A program made the position numbers and the translations under genes. The notes below the pieces were generated by a model. That model saw nothing but the letters and a program-made list of their open reading frames with translations, made no database searches and was not told the DNA's origin. Below are positions 1 through 7,568 of a DNA stretch of 28,438 nucleotides, piece after piece. The DNA lies in assembly GCA_003240775.1 (NCBI GenBank), contig QFNI01000064.1:1-28438 (forward strand). The letters run 5' to 3'. Numbering within the stretch: position 1 is the first letter of the stretch; each line of letters opens with the position of its first letter. This DNA is from Mesorhizobium amorphae (GTDB taxonomy: Bacteria; Pseudomonadota; Alphaproteobacteria; Rhizobiales; Rhizobiaceae).

Positions 1-132
1 GCATGGATTCTCGGGTCGAGCCCGAGAATGACGAAGTGGTGGTGGAGATGGTGAGTGGAACTCGCCACCGCTGCCGATCAGCCTGCTCCCCTATCCATTC
101 GTCATTCTCGGGCTCGACCCGAGAATCCATGC
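1..132. repeat. 35-bp perfect inverted repeat pair, each arm a palindrome
   Basis: Positions 1-35 and 98-132 are exact reverse complements, separated by 62 bp. Each arm also contains its own hairpin: ATTCTCGGG (7-15), a 5-nt loop, then CCCGAGAAT (21-29), with the same in the second arm at 104-126. Each arm carries one GANTC site, the CcrM methylation target. Palindromes of this kind are dispersed in many rhizobial genomes. Because the window starts exactly inside the element, it may extend further upstream. It lies beyond the 3' end of the ialB-like gene and could act as a terminator, but there is no T-run. Confidence 0.85.
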
Positions 133-234
133 CGTGACCGAGCCGCACCGCTGACGGCTCAGAAATCCTCAGCCGCCCATCATCAGGCTGAGGTCAAAGA
201 CACCCATCTTGCGGCAGCGGGGCAAAGCAGCGCC

Positions 235-744
235 TCAGCGCGGCAGCGCCGCGAAGCCCTCGGCGAAGCCGTTCAGCGCGACGGGGATGCCGACCCCTTC
301 CTCGGGCGTCTGGAACACGATGAAGGTGGCGGACTGGCCGGTGGAAAGCGTGTCCACCAGCGGCTTCTCCAGGATCACCTCGGCATAGCAGCCATCGGCG
401 AAGCAGCGCACGAAATAGGCGCGGCCGATGTCCTTGCCGTCGACATTGAGGCCCAGGCCGTTGGGAAGAAGGACGCCCAGGGGCGCGAGCACGCGCAGGA
501 TCTCGGCCTTGTTGTCGGCGGTGCGCAGGACGACCACGGACAGGCCGATCTCGGGGCGGTCCTCGGCCACCACGTTCTGCATCATGGCGCATTGCTCGGC
601 TGTGGCGCCGGCGGGCGTGTCGCAGATGATCGACCACGCGCCGTGCGTGGAGCGCACCTGGCCGGGCTGCTGGGCGAGCGCCGGGGTGGCTGCGAAAAGT
701 CCGACAGCAAGGGCGAGCTTGAGCGGGATGCTGCCGAAACGCAT
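235..744 (-). CDS. Invasion-associated locus B (IalB) family periplasmic protein
   Basis: A 169-residue secreted protein. Residues 1 to about 25 form a signal peptide with a positive start, a hydrophobic core and an ALA-type cleavage site before QQ. The mature part has the family's W-S-I-x-C beginning and four cysteines in two pairs (ICD / EQC and RCF / GCY), compatible with two disulfides. The family is named for Bartonella IalB, linked there to erythrocyte invasion, but it is widespread in non-pathogenic alphaproteobacteria, so the name says little about lifestyle. The start at 744 is chosen because the signal peptide begins there and a GGAG lies just upstream. The frame is open further 5', but that extension has no secretion signal in the right place. 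It is transcribed away from coxB. Confidence 0.85.
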   Translation of the reverse strand: MRFGSIPLKLALAVGLFAATPALAQQPGQVRSTHGAWSIICDTPAGATAEQCAMMQNVVAEDRPEIGLSVVVLRTADNKAEILRVLAPLGVLLPNGLGLNVDGKDIGRAYFVRCFADGCYAEVILEKPLVDTLSTGQSATFIVFQTPEEGVGIPVALNGFAEGFAALPR

Positions 745-872
745 GGTCACTCCGAAGAAACGGGCCGTTCGGGGGGAGGGCCGAGCGAATCGCCACGCTC
801 CCCCGACCGACACCTTAAGGACGGGACGGCGGCCTTGGCCAGAAGAACGAGGCGCCGCGGACGCGTTTATTC

Positions 873-889
873 CAGGCGAATTCCGCCTG
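873..889. promoter_or_regulatory. Candidate operator palindrome
   Basis: CAGGCG (873-878) and CGCCTG (884-889) form a perfect inverted repeat around the 5-bp centre AATTC. It lies 129 bp upstream of the ialB-like start and 262 bp upstream of coxB. A dimeric regulator could bind here, but I recognise no known consensus and chance cannot be excluded. Confidence 0.25.
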
Positions 890-1031
890 AATTGCGACCT
901 TGTGACGTTTCGGCGGCATCGCGGCCAAGCCTCTGCGCGCAAGCGCGCCGCGTGCCCGACGACCGGCGCAAAGGAAAATGCCTTCCGGCCGACAGAGGCG
1001 AAAATGCGGCATCGGGACACGCCGGGCGTTC

Positions 1032-1060
1032 TTGCCCTCTGGAATGGAGTGTGGTTTGAA
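1032..1060 (+). promoter_or_regulatory. Possible coxB promoter
   Basis: TTGCCC (1032-1037) and TTTGAA (1055-1060) are separated by 17 bp, a normal housekeeping-sigma spacing. Both hexamers are imperfect. Transcription would start near 1067 and give a leader of about 85 nt before coxB, containing the small ORF at 1086. Confidence 0.25.
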
Positions 1061-1085
1061 CCGGACCAAGGGGCGGAGGACCGTG

Positions 1086-1175
1086 ATGGGACCGCGCCCG
1101 GCGTTTTTTATGCCGGCATTGCCGAGCCGATTCCGGAGATTGCAAGCGCGATGCGTTTCCTTTCAACCCGATTGA
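1086..1175 (+). CDS. Possible 29-residue leader ORF overlapping coxB
   Basis: ATG at 1086 is preceded by GGAGGA at 1075-1080, a 5-nt gap, which is a stronger ribosome site than coxB's own GGAG at 1135-1138. The ORF ends at TGA 1173-1175, 25 nt inside coxB in another frame. The peptide is basic and rich in Phe, Pro and Arg, and matches nothing I know. If translated, terminating ribosomes would be close to the coxB start and could couple or modulate its translation. It may equally be chance in a region with few stops. Confidence 0.3.
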   Translation: MGPRPAFFMPALPSRFRRLQARCVSFQPD

Positions 1176-2023
1176 CCGCTGCGACGACACTCGTCGCCAC
1201 CATGGGCTTGCCGGCGCTTGCCGCCCAGCCCGAGCCCTGGCAGACTACGTTCCAGCCTGCGGCGACGCCGATCATGGCCCAGATCGACTGGTTCGAGAAA
1301 TACACGCTCTGGTTCATCATCCCCGTCACCTTCCTGGTGCTCGTGCTGCTGGCCTGGTGCATCTGGCGCTATCGCGCGAGTGCGAACCCGATCCCCTCGC
1401 GCACCAGCCACAACACGGCGATCGAAGTCGTGTGGACGGTGGCGCCCGTCGTGATCCTGCTCTTCATCGCGGTTCCCTCGTTCCAGCTCCTGACGGCGCA
1501 GTACACGCCGCCCACCGAGCCGACGATGACCATCAAGGCCACCGGCAACCAGTGGAACTGGGACTACGAGTACCAGATCGAGAACCCCGTCACCTTCAAC
1601 TCCATGCCGCTCCTGCGCGACGAGGAGCGGGCGGCGCTCGGCAAGGAAAGCCTGGCCGACTACCCCCGCCTGCTCGCCGTGGACAATGAGATGGTGGTGC
1701 CGGTGAACACCACGGTGCGCGTGCTCGTCACCGCATCCGACGTGATCCACGCCTTCGCCATGCCCGCCTTCGGCATCAAGGCCGACGCCGTGCCCGGCCG
1801 CATCAACGAGCTGTGGTTCGCGGCCGAGCGCGAAGGTCTTTATTACGGACAGTGCTCCGAACTCTGCGGCAAGGACCACGCCTACATGCCGATCGGCATC
1901 CGCGTGGTGTCGCAGGCTCAATACGATACCTGGCTCGCCGCTGCCGCAAGCGACGTGCCCGGCGCGAACCGCGCGTTGATGGCCTCGATCGCGAGCGCCA
2001 GCACCGTGGCCGCGGCCGAGTAA
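1151..2023 (+). CDS. coxB: Cytochrome c oxidase subunit II
   Basis: This 290-residue subunit takes electrons from cytochrome c at the binuclear CuA site and passes them to heme a in subunit I. Residues 1-25 look like a cleaved signal peptide ending ALAA. Two membrane helices lie at about 51-74 and 93-114, followed by a periplasmic cupredoxin domain. The aromatic electron-entry patch QWNWDYEY is present, and all CuA ligands are visible: His200, Cys235, Glu237, Cys239, His243 and Met246. The start at ATG 1151 gives the signal peptide; the frame stays open upstream but lacks secretion features. It is the first gene of the oxidase cluster, 31 bp before coxA. The C-terminal tail is Ala/Ser-rich, as in many rhizobial homologues. 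Confidence 0.96.
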   Translation: MRFLSTRLTAATTLVATMGLPALAAQPEPWQTTFQPAATPIMAQIDWFEKYTLWFIIPVTFLVLVLLAWCIWRYRASANPIPSRTSHNTAIEVVWTVAPVVILLFIAVPSFQLLTAQYTPPTEPTMTIKATGNQWNWDYEYQIENPVTFNSMPLLRDEERAALGKESLADYPRLLAVDNEMVVPVNTTVRVLVTASDVIHAFAMPAFGIKADAVPGRINELWFAAEREGLYYGQCSELCGKDHAYMPIGIRVVSQAQYDTWLAAAASDVPGANRALMASIASASTVAAAE

Positions 2024-2054
2024 GCGGCAAGAAGGAAGGGACGGAGCCGTTTCC

Positions 2055-3710
2055 ATGGCAGACGCTGCAATCCACCACGACGACCACGCTCATCCCAAGA
2101 TGAGCTTCTTCACCCGCTGGTTCCTGTCGACGAACCACAAGGACATCGGCACGCTCTACCTGATCTTCGCCATCATGGCGGGCATCCTGGGCGGCTTCTT
2201 GTCGGTGATGATGCGCTGGGAACTGCAAGACCCCGGCATCCAGATCTTCCACGGCCTGGCCGGCATGGTCTACGGCGTGGACGGCGATGCGGCCATCGAC
2301 GCCGGCAAGTCGATGTACAACGCCTTCACCACCGCGCACGGCCTGATCATGATCTTCTTCATGGTGATGCCCGCGCTCATCGGCGGCTTCGCCAACTGGA
2401 TGGTGCCGATCATGATCGGTGCGCCGGACATGGCGTTCCCGCGCATGAACAACATCTCGTTCTGGCTGCTGCCTCCGGCCTTCATCCTGCTGCTGCTGTC
2501 GATGTTCATGCCGTCCGCTCCCGGCGCGCACGGCGTGGGCGGCGGCTGGACGATCTATCCGCCGCTTTCGACGTCCGGCCAGCCCGGACCGGCGATGGAT
2601 CTCGCGATCATCGCGCTGCACATCGCTGGCGCCTCCTCGATCCTGGGCGCCATCAACTTCATCACCACGATCTTCAATATGCGCGCGCCCGGCATGACGC
2701 TGCACAAGATGCCGCTGTTTGCCTGGTCGGTGCTGATCACCGCCTTCCTGCTGCTGCTCTCGCTGCCCGTTCTGGCCGGCGGTATCACCATGCTGCTGAC
2801 CGACCGCAACTTCGGCACCACCTTCTTCGTGCCCGAGGGCGGCGGCGACCCGATCCTGTTCCAGCACCTGTTCTGGTTCTTCGGTCACCCGGAAGTCTAC
2901 ATCCTGATCCTGCCGGGCTTCGGCATCATCTCCCACATCGTGTCCACCTTCTCGCGCAAGCCCGTCTTCGGCTATCTCGGCATGGCCTATGCCATGGTGG
3001 CCATCGGCGTGGTCGGCTTCGTGGTGTGGGCGCACCACATGTACACGACCGGTCTTTCGCTCGACACGCAGCGCTACTTCGTGTTCGCCACGATGGTGAT
3101 CGCGGTGCCGACAGGCGTGAAGATCTTCTCTTGGATCGCCACCATGTGGGGCGGCTCGATCTCCATGCGCACGCCGATGCTTTGGGCGATCGGGTTCATC
3201 TTCCTGTTCACCGTGGGTGGCGTCACTGGCGTGCAGCTGGCCAATGCCGGCCTCGACCGCGCTTTCCACGACACCTATTACGTGGTGGCCCACTTCCACT
3301 ACGTGCTGAGCCTCGGCGCCGTGTTCGCGATCTTTGCGGGCTGGTACTACTGGTTCCCCAAGATGACCGGCTACATGTACTCGCCCTTCATCGCGCGGAC
3401 CCACTTCTGGCTGATGTTCATCGGCGTGAACCTGGTGTTCTTCCCCCAGCACTTCCTGGGCCTCGCCGGAATGCCGCGCCGCTACATCGACTATCCCGAC
3501 GCCTATCACGGCTGGAACATGGTCTCGTCCTACGGATCCTACCTCTCTGCCATCTCGGTGCTGGTGTTCCTGTTCGGCGTGTTCGAGGCCTTCCGCCGCA
3601 AGCGGATCGCGGGCGCCAATCCGTGGGGCGAAGGAGCCACCACGCTCGAGTGGCAGCTTTCCTCGCCGCCGCCCTTCCACCAGTGGGAGCAGCTGCCGCG
3701 GATCAAGTGA
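2055..3710 (+). CDS. coxA: Cytochrome c oxidase subunit I, aa3 type, family A1
   Basis: The 551-residue catalytic subunit reduces O2 to water at the heme a3-CuB centre and pumps protons across the inner membrane. About twelve membrane helices are readable. Ligands are in place: His95 and His415 for heme a, His413 for heme a3, and His278, His327 and His328 for CuB. Tyr282 in the HPEVY stretch (278-282) is the residue cross-linked to a CuB histidine. The same stretch carries Glu280, the end of the D-channel and a mark of family A1. Asp125 is the D-channel entrance and Lys356 the K-channel lysine. A His/Asp-rich N-terminus precedes the first helix. A GGAAGGGACGGAG stretch just upstream provides the ribosome site. 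Confidence 0.98.
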   Translation: MADAAIHHDDHAHPKMSFFTRWFLSTNHKDIGTLYLIFAIMAGILGGFLSVMMRWELQDPGIQIFHGLAGMVYGVDGDAAIDAGKSMYNAFTTAHGLIMIFFMVMPALIGGFANWMVPIMIGAPDMAFPRMNNISFWLLPPAFILLLLSMFMPSAPGAHGVGGGWTIYPPLSTSGQPGPAMDLAIIALHIAGASSILGAINFITTIFNMRAPGMTLHKMPLFAWSVLITAFLLLLSLPVLAGGITMLLTDRNFGTTFFVPEGGGDPILFQHLFWFFGHPEVYILILPGFGIISHIVSTFSRKPVFGYLGMAYAMVAIGVVGFVVWAHHMYTTGLSLDTQRYFVFATMVIAVPTGVKIFSWIATMWGGSISMRTPMLWAIGFIFLFTVGGVTGVQLANAGLDRAFHDTYYVVAHFHYVLSLGAVFAIFAGWYYWFPKMTGYMYSPFIARTHFWLMFIGVNLVFFPQHFLGLAGMPRRYIDYPDAYHGWNMVSSYGSYLSAISVLVFLFGVFEAFRRKRIAGANPWGEGATTLEWQLSSPPPFHQWEQLPRIK

Positions 3711-3743
3711 TCCCCGGCACTCACCTCAGGCACCCATAGCGCG

Positions 3744-3764
3744 AGGCCGCCCACGAGGCGGCCT
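3744..3764 (+). promoter_or_regulatory. Intercistronic hairpin between coxA and ctaB
   Basis: AGGCCGCC (3744-3751) and GGCGGCCT (3757-3764) form a perfect 8-bp stem with a 5-nt loop in the 84-bp gap after coxA. Only TT follows, so it is a poor intrinsic terminator. It more likely marks partial termination or a 3' end that protects the coxBA message, which is needed in larger amounts than the assembly genes. That role is inference. Confidence 0.5.
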
Positions 3765-3794
3765 TGCCGATCAGGCGGAACCCCAAGGCAGCCC

Positions 3795-4724
3795 ATGGCA
3801 CTCGTCGACGCAGAGATGGAGAACAGCTTGCCGCGCCTTTCCGAGGCGGGGCCGGGCGACTTCTTCCAGCTGATGAAGCCGCGCGTGATGTCGCTCGTGG
3901 TGTTCACGGCCTTTGTGGGCTTCATGGCCGCGCCCGGCCATCATAACCCGCTTCTCGTGTTCATCTCGGTTCTGGCGATCGCGGTGGGCGCCGGCGCATC
4001 CGGTGCGCTCAACATGTGGTACGACGCCGACATCGACCAGGTGATGACGCGCACGAAAGGCCGCCCGCTGCCTTCGGGCCGCATCGCGCCCGGCGAAGCG
4101 CTGGCCTTCGGCATCGTGATGGCCTCGTTCTCGGTGTTCACGCTGGGCCTGCTCGTCAACTGGCTGGCCGGCGCGCTGCTCGCCTTCACCATCTTCTTCT
4201 ATGCCGTGATCTACACGATGTGGCTCAAGCGCTGGACGCCGCAGAACATCGTGATCGGTGGGGCCGCTGGCGCCTTTCCTCCGATGATCGGCTGGGCCGC
4301 CGCCAGCAACGCCATCAGCCTGGAAAGCGTGGTCCTCTTTCTCATCATCTTCCTGTGGACCCCGCCGCATTTCTGGGCGCTGGCGCTCTTCAAGGCCGAC
4401 GAGTACGGCCGCGCCAAGGTGCCGATGATGCCCAACGTCAAGGGCTTGGCTTCCACGCGTCGGCAGATCTTCGCCTATTCGCTGCTGATCGCCCCCGTGG
4501 GCGTGCTGCCTTGGGCGCTGGGCTACACGGGCGTGGCCTATGGCATCGCCTCGGCAGCGCTCGGGCTCGGCTTCGTGTGGTATGCGTGGAAGGTGCTGCG
4601 CATGGACGACGCCGACCGCGCGATGCGCCCGGCCAAGGCGCTGTTCGGTTATTCGCTCGTCTACCTGTTTGCGATCTTCGCGCTCTATCTCGCTGATATC
4701 GCAGCGACACGGCTGGCAGGCTGA
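3795..4724 (+). CDS. ctaB: Protoheme IX farnesyltransferase (heme O synthase)
   Basis: A 309-residue integral membrane prenyltransferase of the UbiA superfamily. It joins farnesyl diphosphate to protoheme to make heme O, the precursor of heme A in the oxidase. The Asp-rich diphosphate/Mg site is seen as NMWYDADIDQVMTRT, followed by KGRPLPSG, at about residues 74-96. The second conserved loop contains KADEYGRAKVPMMP. About eight or nine hydrophobic helices follow a short cytoplasmic N-terminus. Length is normal for the family. The next ORF begins one base after its TGA, so tight co-translation is likely. Confidence 0.95.
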   Translation: MALVDAEMENSLPRLSEAGPGDFFQLMKPRVMSLVVFTAFVGFMAAPGHHNPLLVFISVLAIAVGAGASGALNMWYDADIDQVMTRTKGRPLPSGRIAPGEALAFGIVMASFSVFTLGLLVNWLAGALLAFTIFFYAVIYTMWLKRWTPQNIVIGGAAGAFPPMIGWAAASNAISLESVVLFLIIFLWTPPHFWALALFKADEYGRAKVPMMPNVKGLASTRRQIFAYSLLIAPVGVLPWALGYTGVAYGIASAALGLGFVWYAWKVLRMDDADRAMRPAKALFGYSLVYLFAIFALYLADIAATRLAG

Positions 4725-4725
4725 G

Positions 4726-4884
4726 ATGGCGGGTGAGGATCGCATCACGCTGACGGAGCGCCAGAAGAGGGCGCAGCGTGCGCGCTCGATCGCCATCGCC
4801 TTGGCGCTCGCCGCCTTCGTGATCCTTGTTTACGCGGGCAGCGTGCTGAAGTTCGGCGCGGCCCTCTTCAACAGGCCGATCTGA
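4726..4884 (+). CDS. Small single-span membrane protein of the oxidase cluster (CoxF-like)
   Basis: A 52-residue protein with a charged N-terminal part, TLTERQKRAQRARS at about 8-21, then one hydrophobic segment (about 22-43) and a short tail. It starts one base after the ctaB stop and ends two bases before ctaG. Small ORFs with this architecture and position are annotated in many alphaproteobacterial oxidase clusters as CoxF or hypothetical protein. The function is not established; a role in oxidase assembly is inferred from position. The size and lack of catalytic motifs argue against an enzyme. Confidence 0.8.
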   Translation: MAGEDRITLTERQKRAQRARSIAIALALAAFVILVYAGSVLKFGAALFNRPI

Positions 4885-4886
4885 CC

Positions 4887-5492
4887 ATGACCACCCAGCC
4901 CACCACAGAGAACCCCTCCAAGGCGAAGGCCAACCGGCTGATCGCCGTGTCCTGCGTCGCCTTCTTCGGCGCGATGGTGGGCGCGGCCTATGCGGCGGTG
5001 CCACTCTACGAGCTGTTCTGCCAGGTGACAGGCTATGGCGGCACCACCAAGCGGGTTGAGCAGGCCTCCGACGTGATCCTCGACCAGAAGATCACCATCC
5101 GCTTCGACGCCAACACCAACGGCGTGCCGTGGGATTTCGGGCCCGTCGACCGCTCCATGACGATCCGCATCGGCGAAACCGCGCAGGCGCACTACAAGGC
5201 GACCAACAGCTTCTCCAAGCCCACGCGCGGCACGGCTTCCTTCAATGTCACGCCCGAGATGGCGGGCGCCTATTTCTCGAAGCTCGAATGCTTCTGCTTC
5301 ACCGACACCGAGCTTCAGCCGGGCGAGACGCTCGACATGCCCGTGGTGTTCTACGTGGACCCCGACATCGTGAACGTGCCGGAACTCAAGAACCTGCACA
5401 CGATCACGCTTTCCTATACGTTCTTCCCTACACCGCAAAAGCCGGCCGCTTCCGCCCAGGCACCGGCGCCAACGGGCACTCTCGGAGGTTGA
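4887..5492 (+). CDS. ctaG: Cytochrome c oxidase assembly protein CtaG (Cox11 family)
   Basis: A 201-residue copper chaperone, anchored by one N-terminal helix (about 17-37) with its beta-rich domain in the periplasm. It delivers copper to the CuB site of subunit I. The copper-binding pair is Cys135 and Cys137 in the ECFCFTD motif, and the third conserved cysteine lies just after the membrane helix in YELFCQVTG. The C-terminal region has the family's TLSYTFF strand followed by a Pro/Ala tail. The gene follows the small CoxF-like ORF by 2 bp and precedes coxC by one base. Confidence 0.95.
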   Translation: MTTQPTTENPSKAKANRLIAVSCVAFFGAMVGAAYAAVPLYELFCQVTGYGGTTKRVEQASDVILDQKITIRFDANTNGVPWDFGPVDRSMTIRIGETAQAHYKATNSFSKPTRGTASFNVTPEMAGAYFSKLECFCFTDTELQPGETLDMPVVFYVDPDIVNVPELKNLHTITLSYTFFPTPQKPAASAQAPAPTGTLGG

Positions 5493-5493
5493 G

Positions 5494-6381
5494 ATGGCAG
5501 ACAGCCACGCCAAGCATCACGACTACCATCTCGTCAATCCGAGCCCCTGGCCCTTTCTCGCCTCGGTGGGCGCGCTGGTCATGGGCATCGGCGCCGTCGC
5601 CTGGATGCAGTACCTGAAGAGCGGCACCTTCCCCTTCTTCGGCATCAACCTCGCCGACACCCGCTGGTTCATCTTCGGCATCGGCACGCTGATCATCCTC
5701 TACGTGATGTATGGCTGGTGGCACGACACCATCAAGGAAGCCAAGGAAGGCCACCACACGCCGGTCGTGTCGCTGCACCTGCGCTACGGCATGATCATGT
5801 TCATCGCCTCCGAGGTGATGTTCTTCGCCGCCTGGTTCTGGGCCTTCTTCGATGCCAGCCTGTTTCCTGGCGAGATGCAGCAGGTGCTGCGCGCCGAGTT
5901 CACCGGCGGCACCTGGCCTCCCAAGGGCGTGGAGGTGCTCGATCCCTTCCACCTGCCGCTCTACAACACCGTGATCCTGCTGCTGTCGGGCACCACCGTC
6001 ACCTGGGCGCACCATGCGCTGCTCCATGACGACCAGAAGGGCGTGGTGGCCGGCCTCGTGCTCACGGTGGGCCTCGGCATCCTGTTCTCCTTCGTGCAGG
6101 CCTACGAGTACATGCACGCGCCGTTCGCGTTCCGGGACTCGATCTACGGCGCGACCTTCTACATGGCGACCGGCTTCCACGGCTTCCACGTCTTCGTGGG
6201 CACGATCTTCCTGCTTGTCTGCCTGATCCGCGCCATGCGCTCGGGCCTCAATCCCAAGCAGCATTTCGGCTTCGAGGCGGCTGCTTGGTACTGGCACTTC
6301 GTGGACGTGGTGTGGCTGTTCCTGTTCGCCACCATCTATGTCTGGGCTTCCGTCGGCGCGCCGATCGCCGAAGGCCATTGA
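5494..6381 (+). CDS. coxC: Cytochrome c oxidase subunit III
   Basis: A 295-residue core subunit with no metal centre. It binds subunit I, stabilises the D-proton pathway and holds phospholipids. Seven hydrophobic segments can be counted. Family signatures include SEVMFFAAWFWAFF, the TWAHHALLHDD loop, and the C-terminal FEAAAWYWHFVDVVWLFLF helix. A His-rich N-terminus (HAKHHDYH) is typical of rhizobial CoxC. A GGAGG lies upstream of ATG 5494, and the gene begins just after the ctaG stop. Confidence 0.97.
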   Translation: MADSHAKHHDYHLVNPSPWPFLASVGALVMGIGAVAWMQYLKSGTFPFFGINLADTRWFIFGIGTLIILYVMYGWWHDTIKEAKEGHHTPVVSLHLRYGMIMFIASEVMFFAAWFWAFFDASLFPGEMQQVLRAEFTGGTWPPKGVEVLDPFHLPLYNTVILLLSGTTVTWAHHALLHDDQKGVVAGLVLTVGLGILFSFVQAYEYMHAPFAFRDSIYGATFYMATGFHGFHVFVGTIFLLVCLIRAMRSGLNPKQHFGFEAAAWYWHFVDVVWLFLFATIYVWASVGAPIAEGH

Positions 6382-6394
6382 CGGGACCACTCCC

Positions 6395-6778
6395 GTGAAG
6401 GGCGGCACAAGCGCGCGCGAGGTCGAGCCGATTTCGGCCGGCCTGCGCGGCCGGTGCCCGCGCTGCGGGGAGGGGAAGCTGTTCAAGGGCTTCCTCGCCC
6501 TCGCCGATGGCTGCGAGGCCTGTGACCTCGATTACGGCTTTGCCGATGCGGGCGATGGGCCGGCGGTCTTCGCCACCCTCGTGGTAGGCTTCGTGGTAGT
6601 GGGTCTCGCGCTTTGGGCCGAGGTCAACTACAGCCCAGCGCTCTGGCTGCACTTCGTGCTCTGGATCCCGCTCGCGACCTTCCTCTGCCTGCTTTCGTTG
6701 CGCGTGGTGAAAGGCGTTCTGGTCACCCTGCAATACCGCAACCAGGCCCAGGAAGGCCGGTTGGACCGCGGGCCATGA
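6395..6778 (+). CDS. DUF983 zinc-ribbon membrane protein
   Basis: A protein of about 127 residues with a CPRC ... CEAC zinc ribbon (Cys21, Cys24, Cys40, Cys43) followed by two hydrophobic helices. DUF983 genes regularly sit between coxC and surf1 in alphaproteobacteria, so a role in oxidase assembly or metal handling is often assumed but unproven. The GTG at 6395 is chosen because it leaves a short N-terminus and does not overlap coxC. An in-frame ATG at 6338 would overlap coxC by 44 bp. The stop overlaps the surf1 start (ATGA), which suggests coupled translation. Confidence 0.85.
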   Translation: MKGGTSAREVEPISAGLRGRCPRCGEGKLFKGFLALADGCEACDLDYGFADAGDGPAVFATLVVGFVVVGLALWAEVNYSPALWLHFVLWIPLATFLCLLSLRVVKGVLVTLQYRNQAQEGRLDRGP

Positions 6779-7536
6779 CCGCCGCCTTGCCCGGCGGGCC
6801 GGCGCGGACGCGCCGCGTCTGGCCGCTGCTTCTCGCTTCCGGCATCGTGCTCGCCATCCTGCTGGTGCTCGGCACCTGGCAGGTCGAGCGCCTCGCCTGG
6901 AAGGAAGGGCTGTTGGCCGAGATAGCCGAGCGCACGGCAGCCGCCCCCGGAGACCTCGCGACGGTGGAGGCGCGCTTCCGCGAGACGGGCGACGTCGAAT
7001 ACTGGCCGATCACCGTTTCTGGAACCTTCGAGCACGCAGGCGAGCGGCACTTCTTCGCGACCTATGCGGGGCAATCGGGCTACAACGTCTACACGCCCCT
7101 GCGGCTTGCGGACGGGCGCGCGCTTTTGGTCAATCGCGGCTTCGTGCCGTTCGAGTTGAAGGATGCTGCAAAGCGCGGGGAAGGCCAGGTGACTGGCCCC
7201 GTCACCATCACCGGGCTCGCGCGCAATCCGCTCGCGGCCAAGCCCTCGGTGGTGGTGCCCGACAACGATCCCGCGGCCAACATCTTCTATTGGAAGGACC
7301 GCGACACGATGGCCTCGAGCGTGGGGCTGGCCACCGGCGATGGGCTCGTGCCCTTCTTCGTGGATGCTGGGCCCGGACGCGCGCCGGGCGGCTGGCCGGT
7401 GGGGGGCGTCACCATCATCGACCTGCCCAACAACCACCTGCAATATGCCGTAACCTGGTATGGGCTCGCCTTCGCGCTGGTGGGCGTCGTCGGCTATTGG
7501 CTGTGGAACGGCCGGCGCCGCAGCCCCGCGCCTTGA
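6775..7536 (+). CDS. surf1: Surf1 family cytochrome oxidase biogenesis protein
   Basis: A 253-residue membrane protein with one helix near each end (about 15-33 and 225-245) and a periplasmic domain between. The family assists heme a3 insertion into subunit I. The N-terminal GTWQVERLAWK motif and the C-terminal NNHLQYAVTWYGLA motif are both present. The gene overlaps the DUF983 stop by 4 nt and closes the oxidase assembly set; ispH follows 32 bp later on the same strand. Confidence 0.92.
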   Translation: MTAALPGGPARTRRVWPLLLASGIVLAILLVLGTWQVERLAWKEGLLAEIAERTAAAPGDLATVEARFRETGDVEYWPITVSGTFEHAGERHFFATYAGQSGYNVYTPLRLADGRALLVNRGFVPFELKDAAKRGEGQVTGPVTITGLARNPLAAKPSVVVPDNDPAANIFYWKDRDTMASSVGLATGDGLVPFFVDAGPGRAPGGWPVGGVTIIDLPNNHLQYAVTWYGLAFALVGVVGYWLWNGRRRSPAP

Positions 7537-7568
7537 CAGGGCAGGGGGCCGGACGCCATGTCCGCCCC

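Larger units (their letters stand above)
745..1150. other. 406-bp divergent spacer between the ialB-like gene and coxB
   Basis: No convincing protein gene fills this gap. It must hold the promoters of two divergent genes. I can point to a 17-bp palindrome at 873-889, a weak promoter-like pair at 1032-1060 and a short leader ORF from 1086, each listed separately. No repeat-family member or RNA gene is apparent. Confidence 0.6.

Noticed and set aside
1098..1116. CCGGC-T-run-GCCGG as a terminator before coxB
   Set aside because: The T-run lies in the loop, not after the stem, and the stem is only 5 bp.
1803..3680. 625-codon minus-strand frame opposite coxA
   Set aside because: coxA on the other strand has every catalytic ligand. 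The antisense product is His/Asp/Glu/Arg low-complexity sequence.
7558..7560. ATG at 7558 as the ispH start
   Set aside because: It is out of frame with ispH. The in-frame ATG is 7569, six codons before the conserved N-terminal strand.
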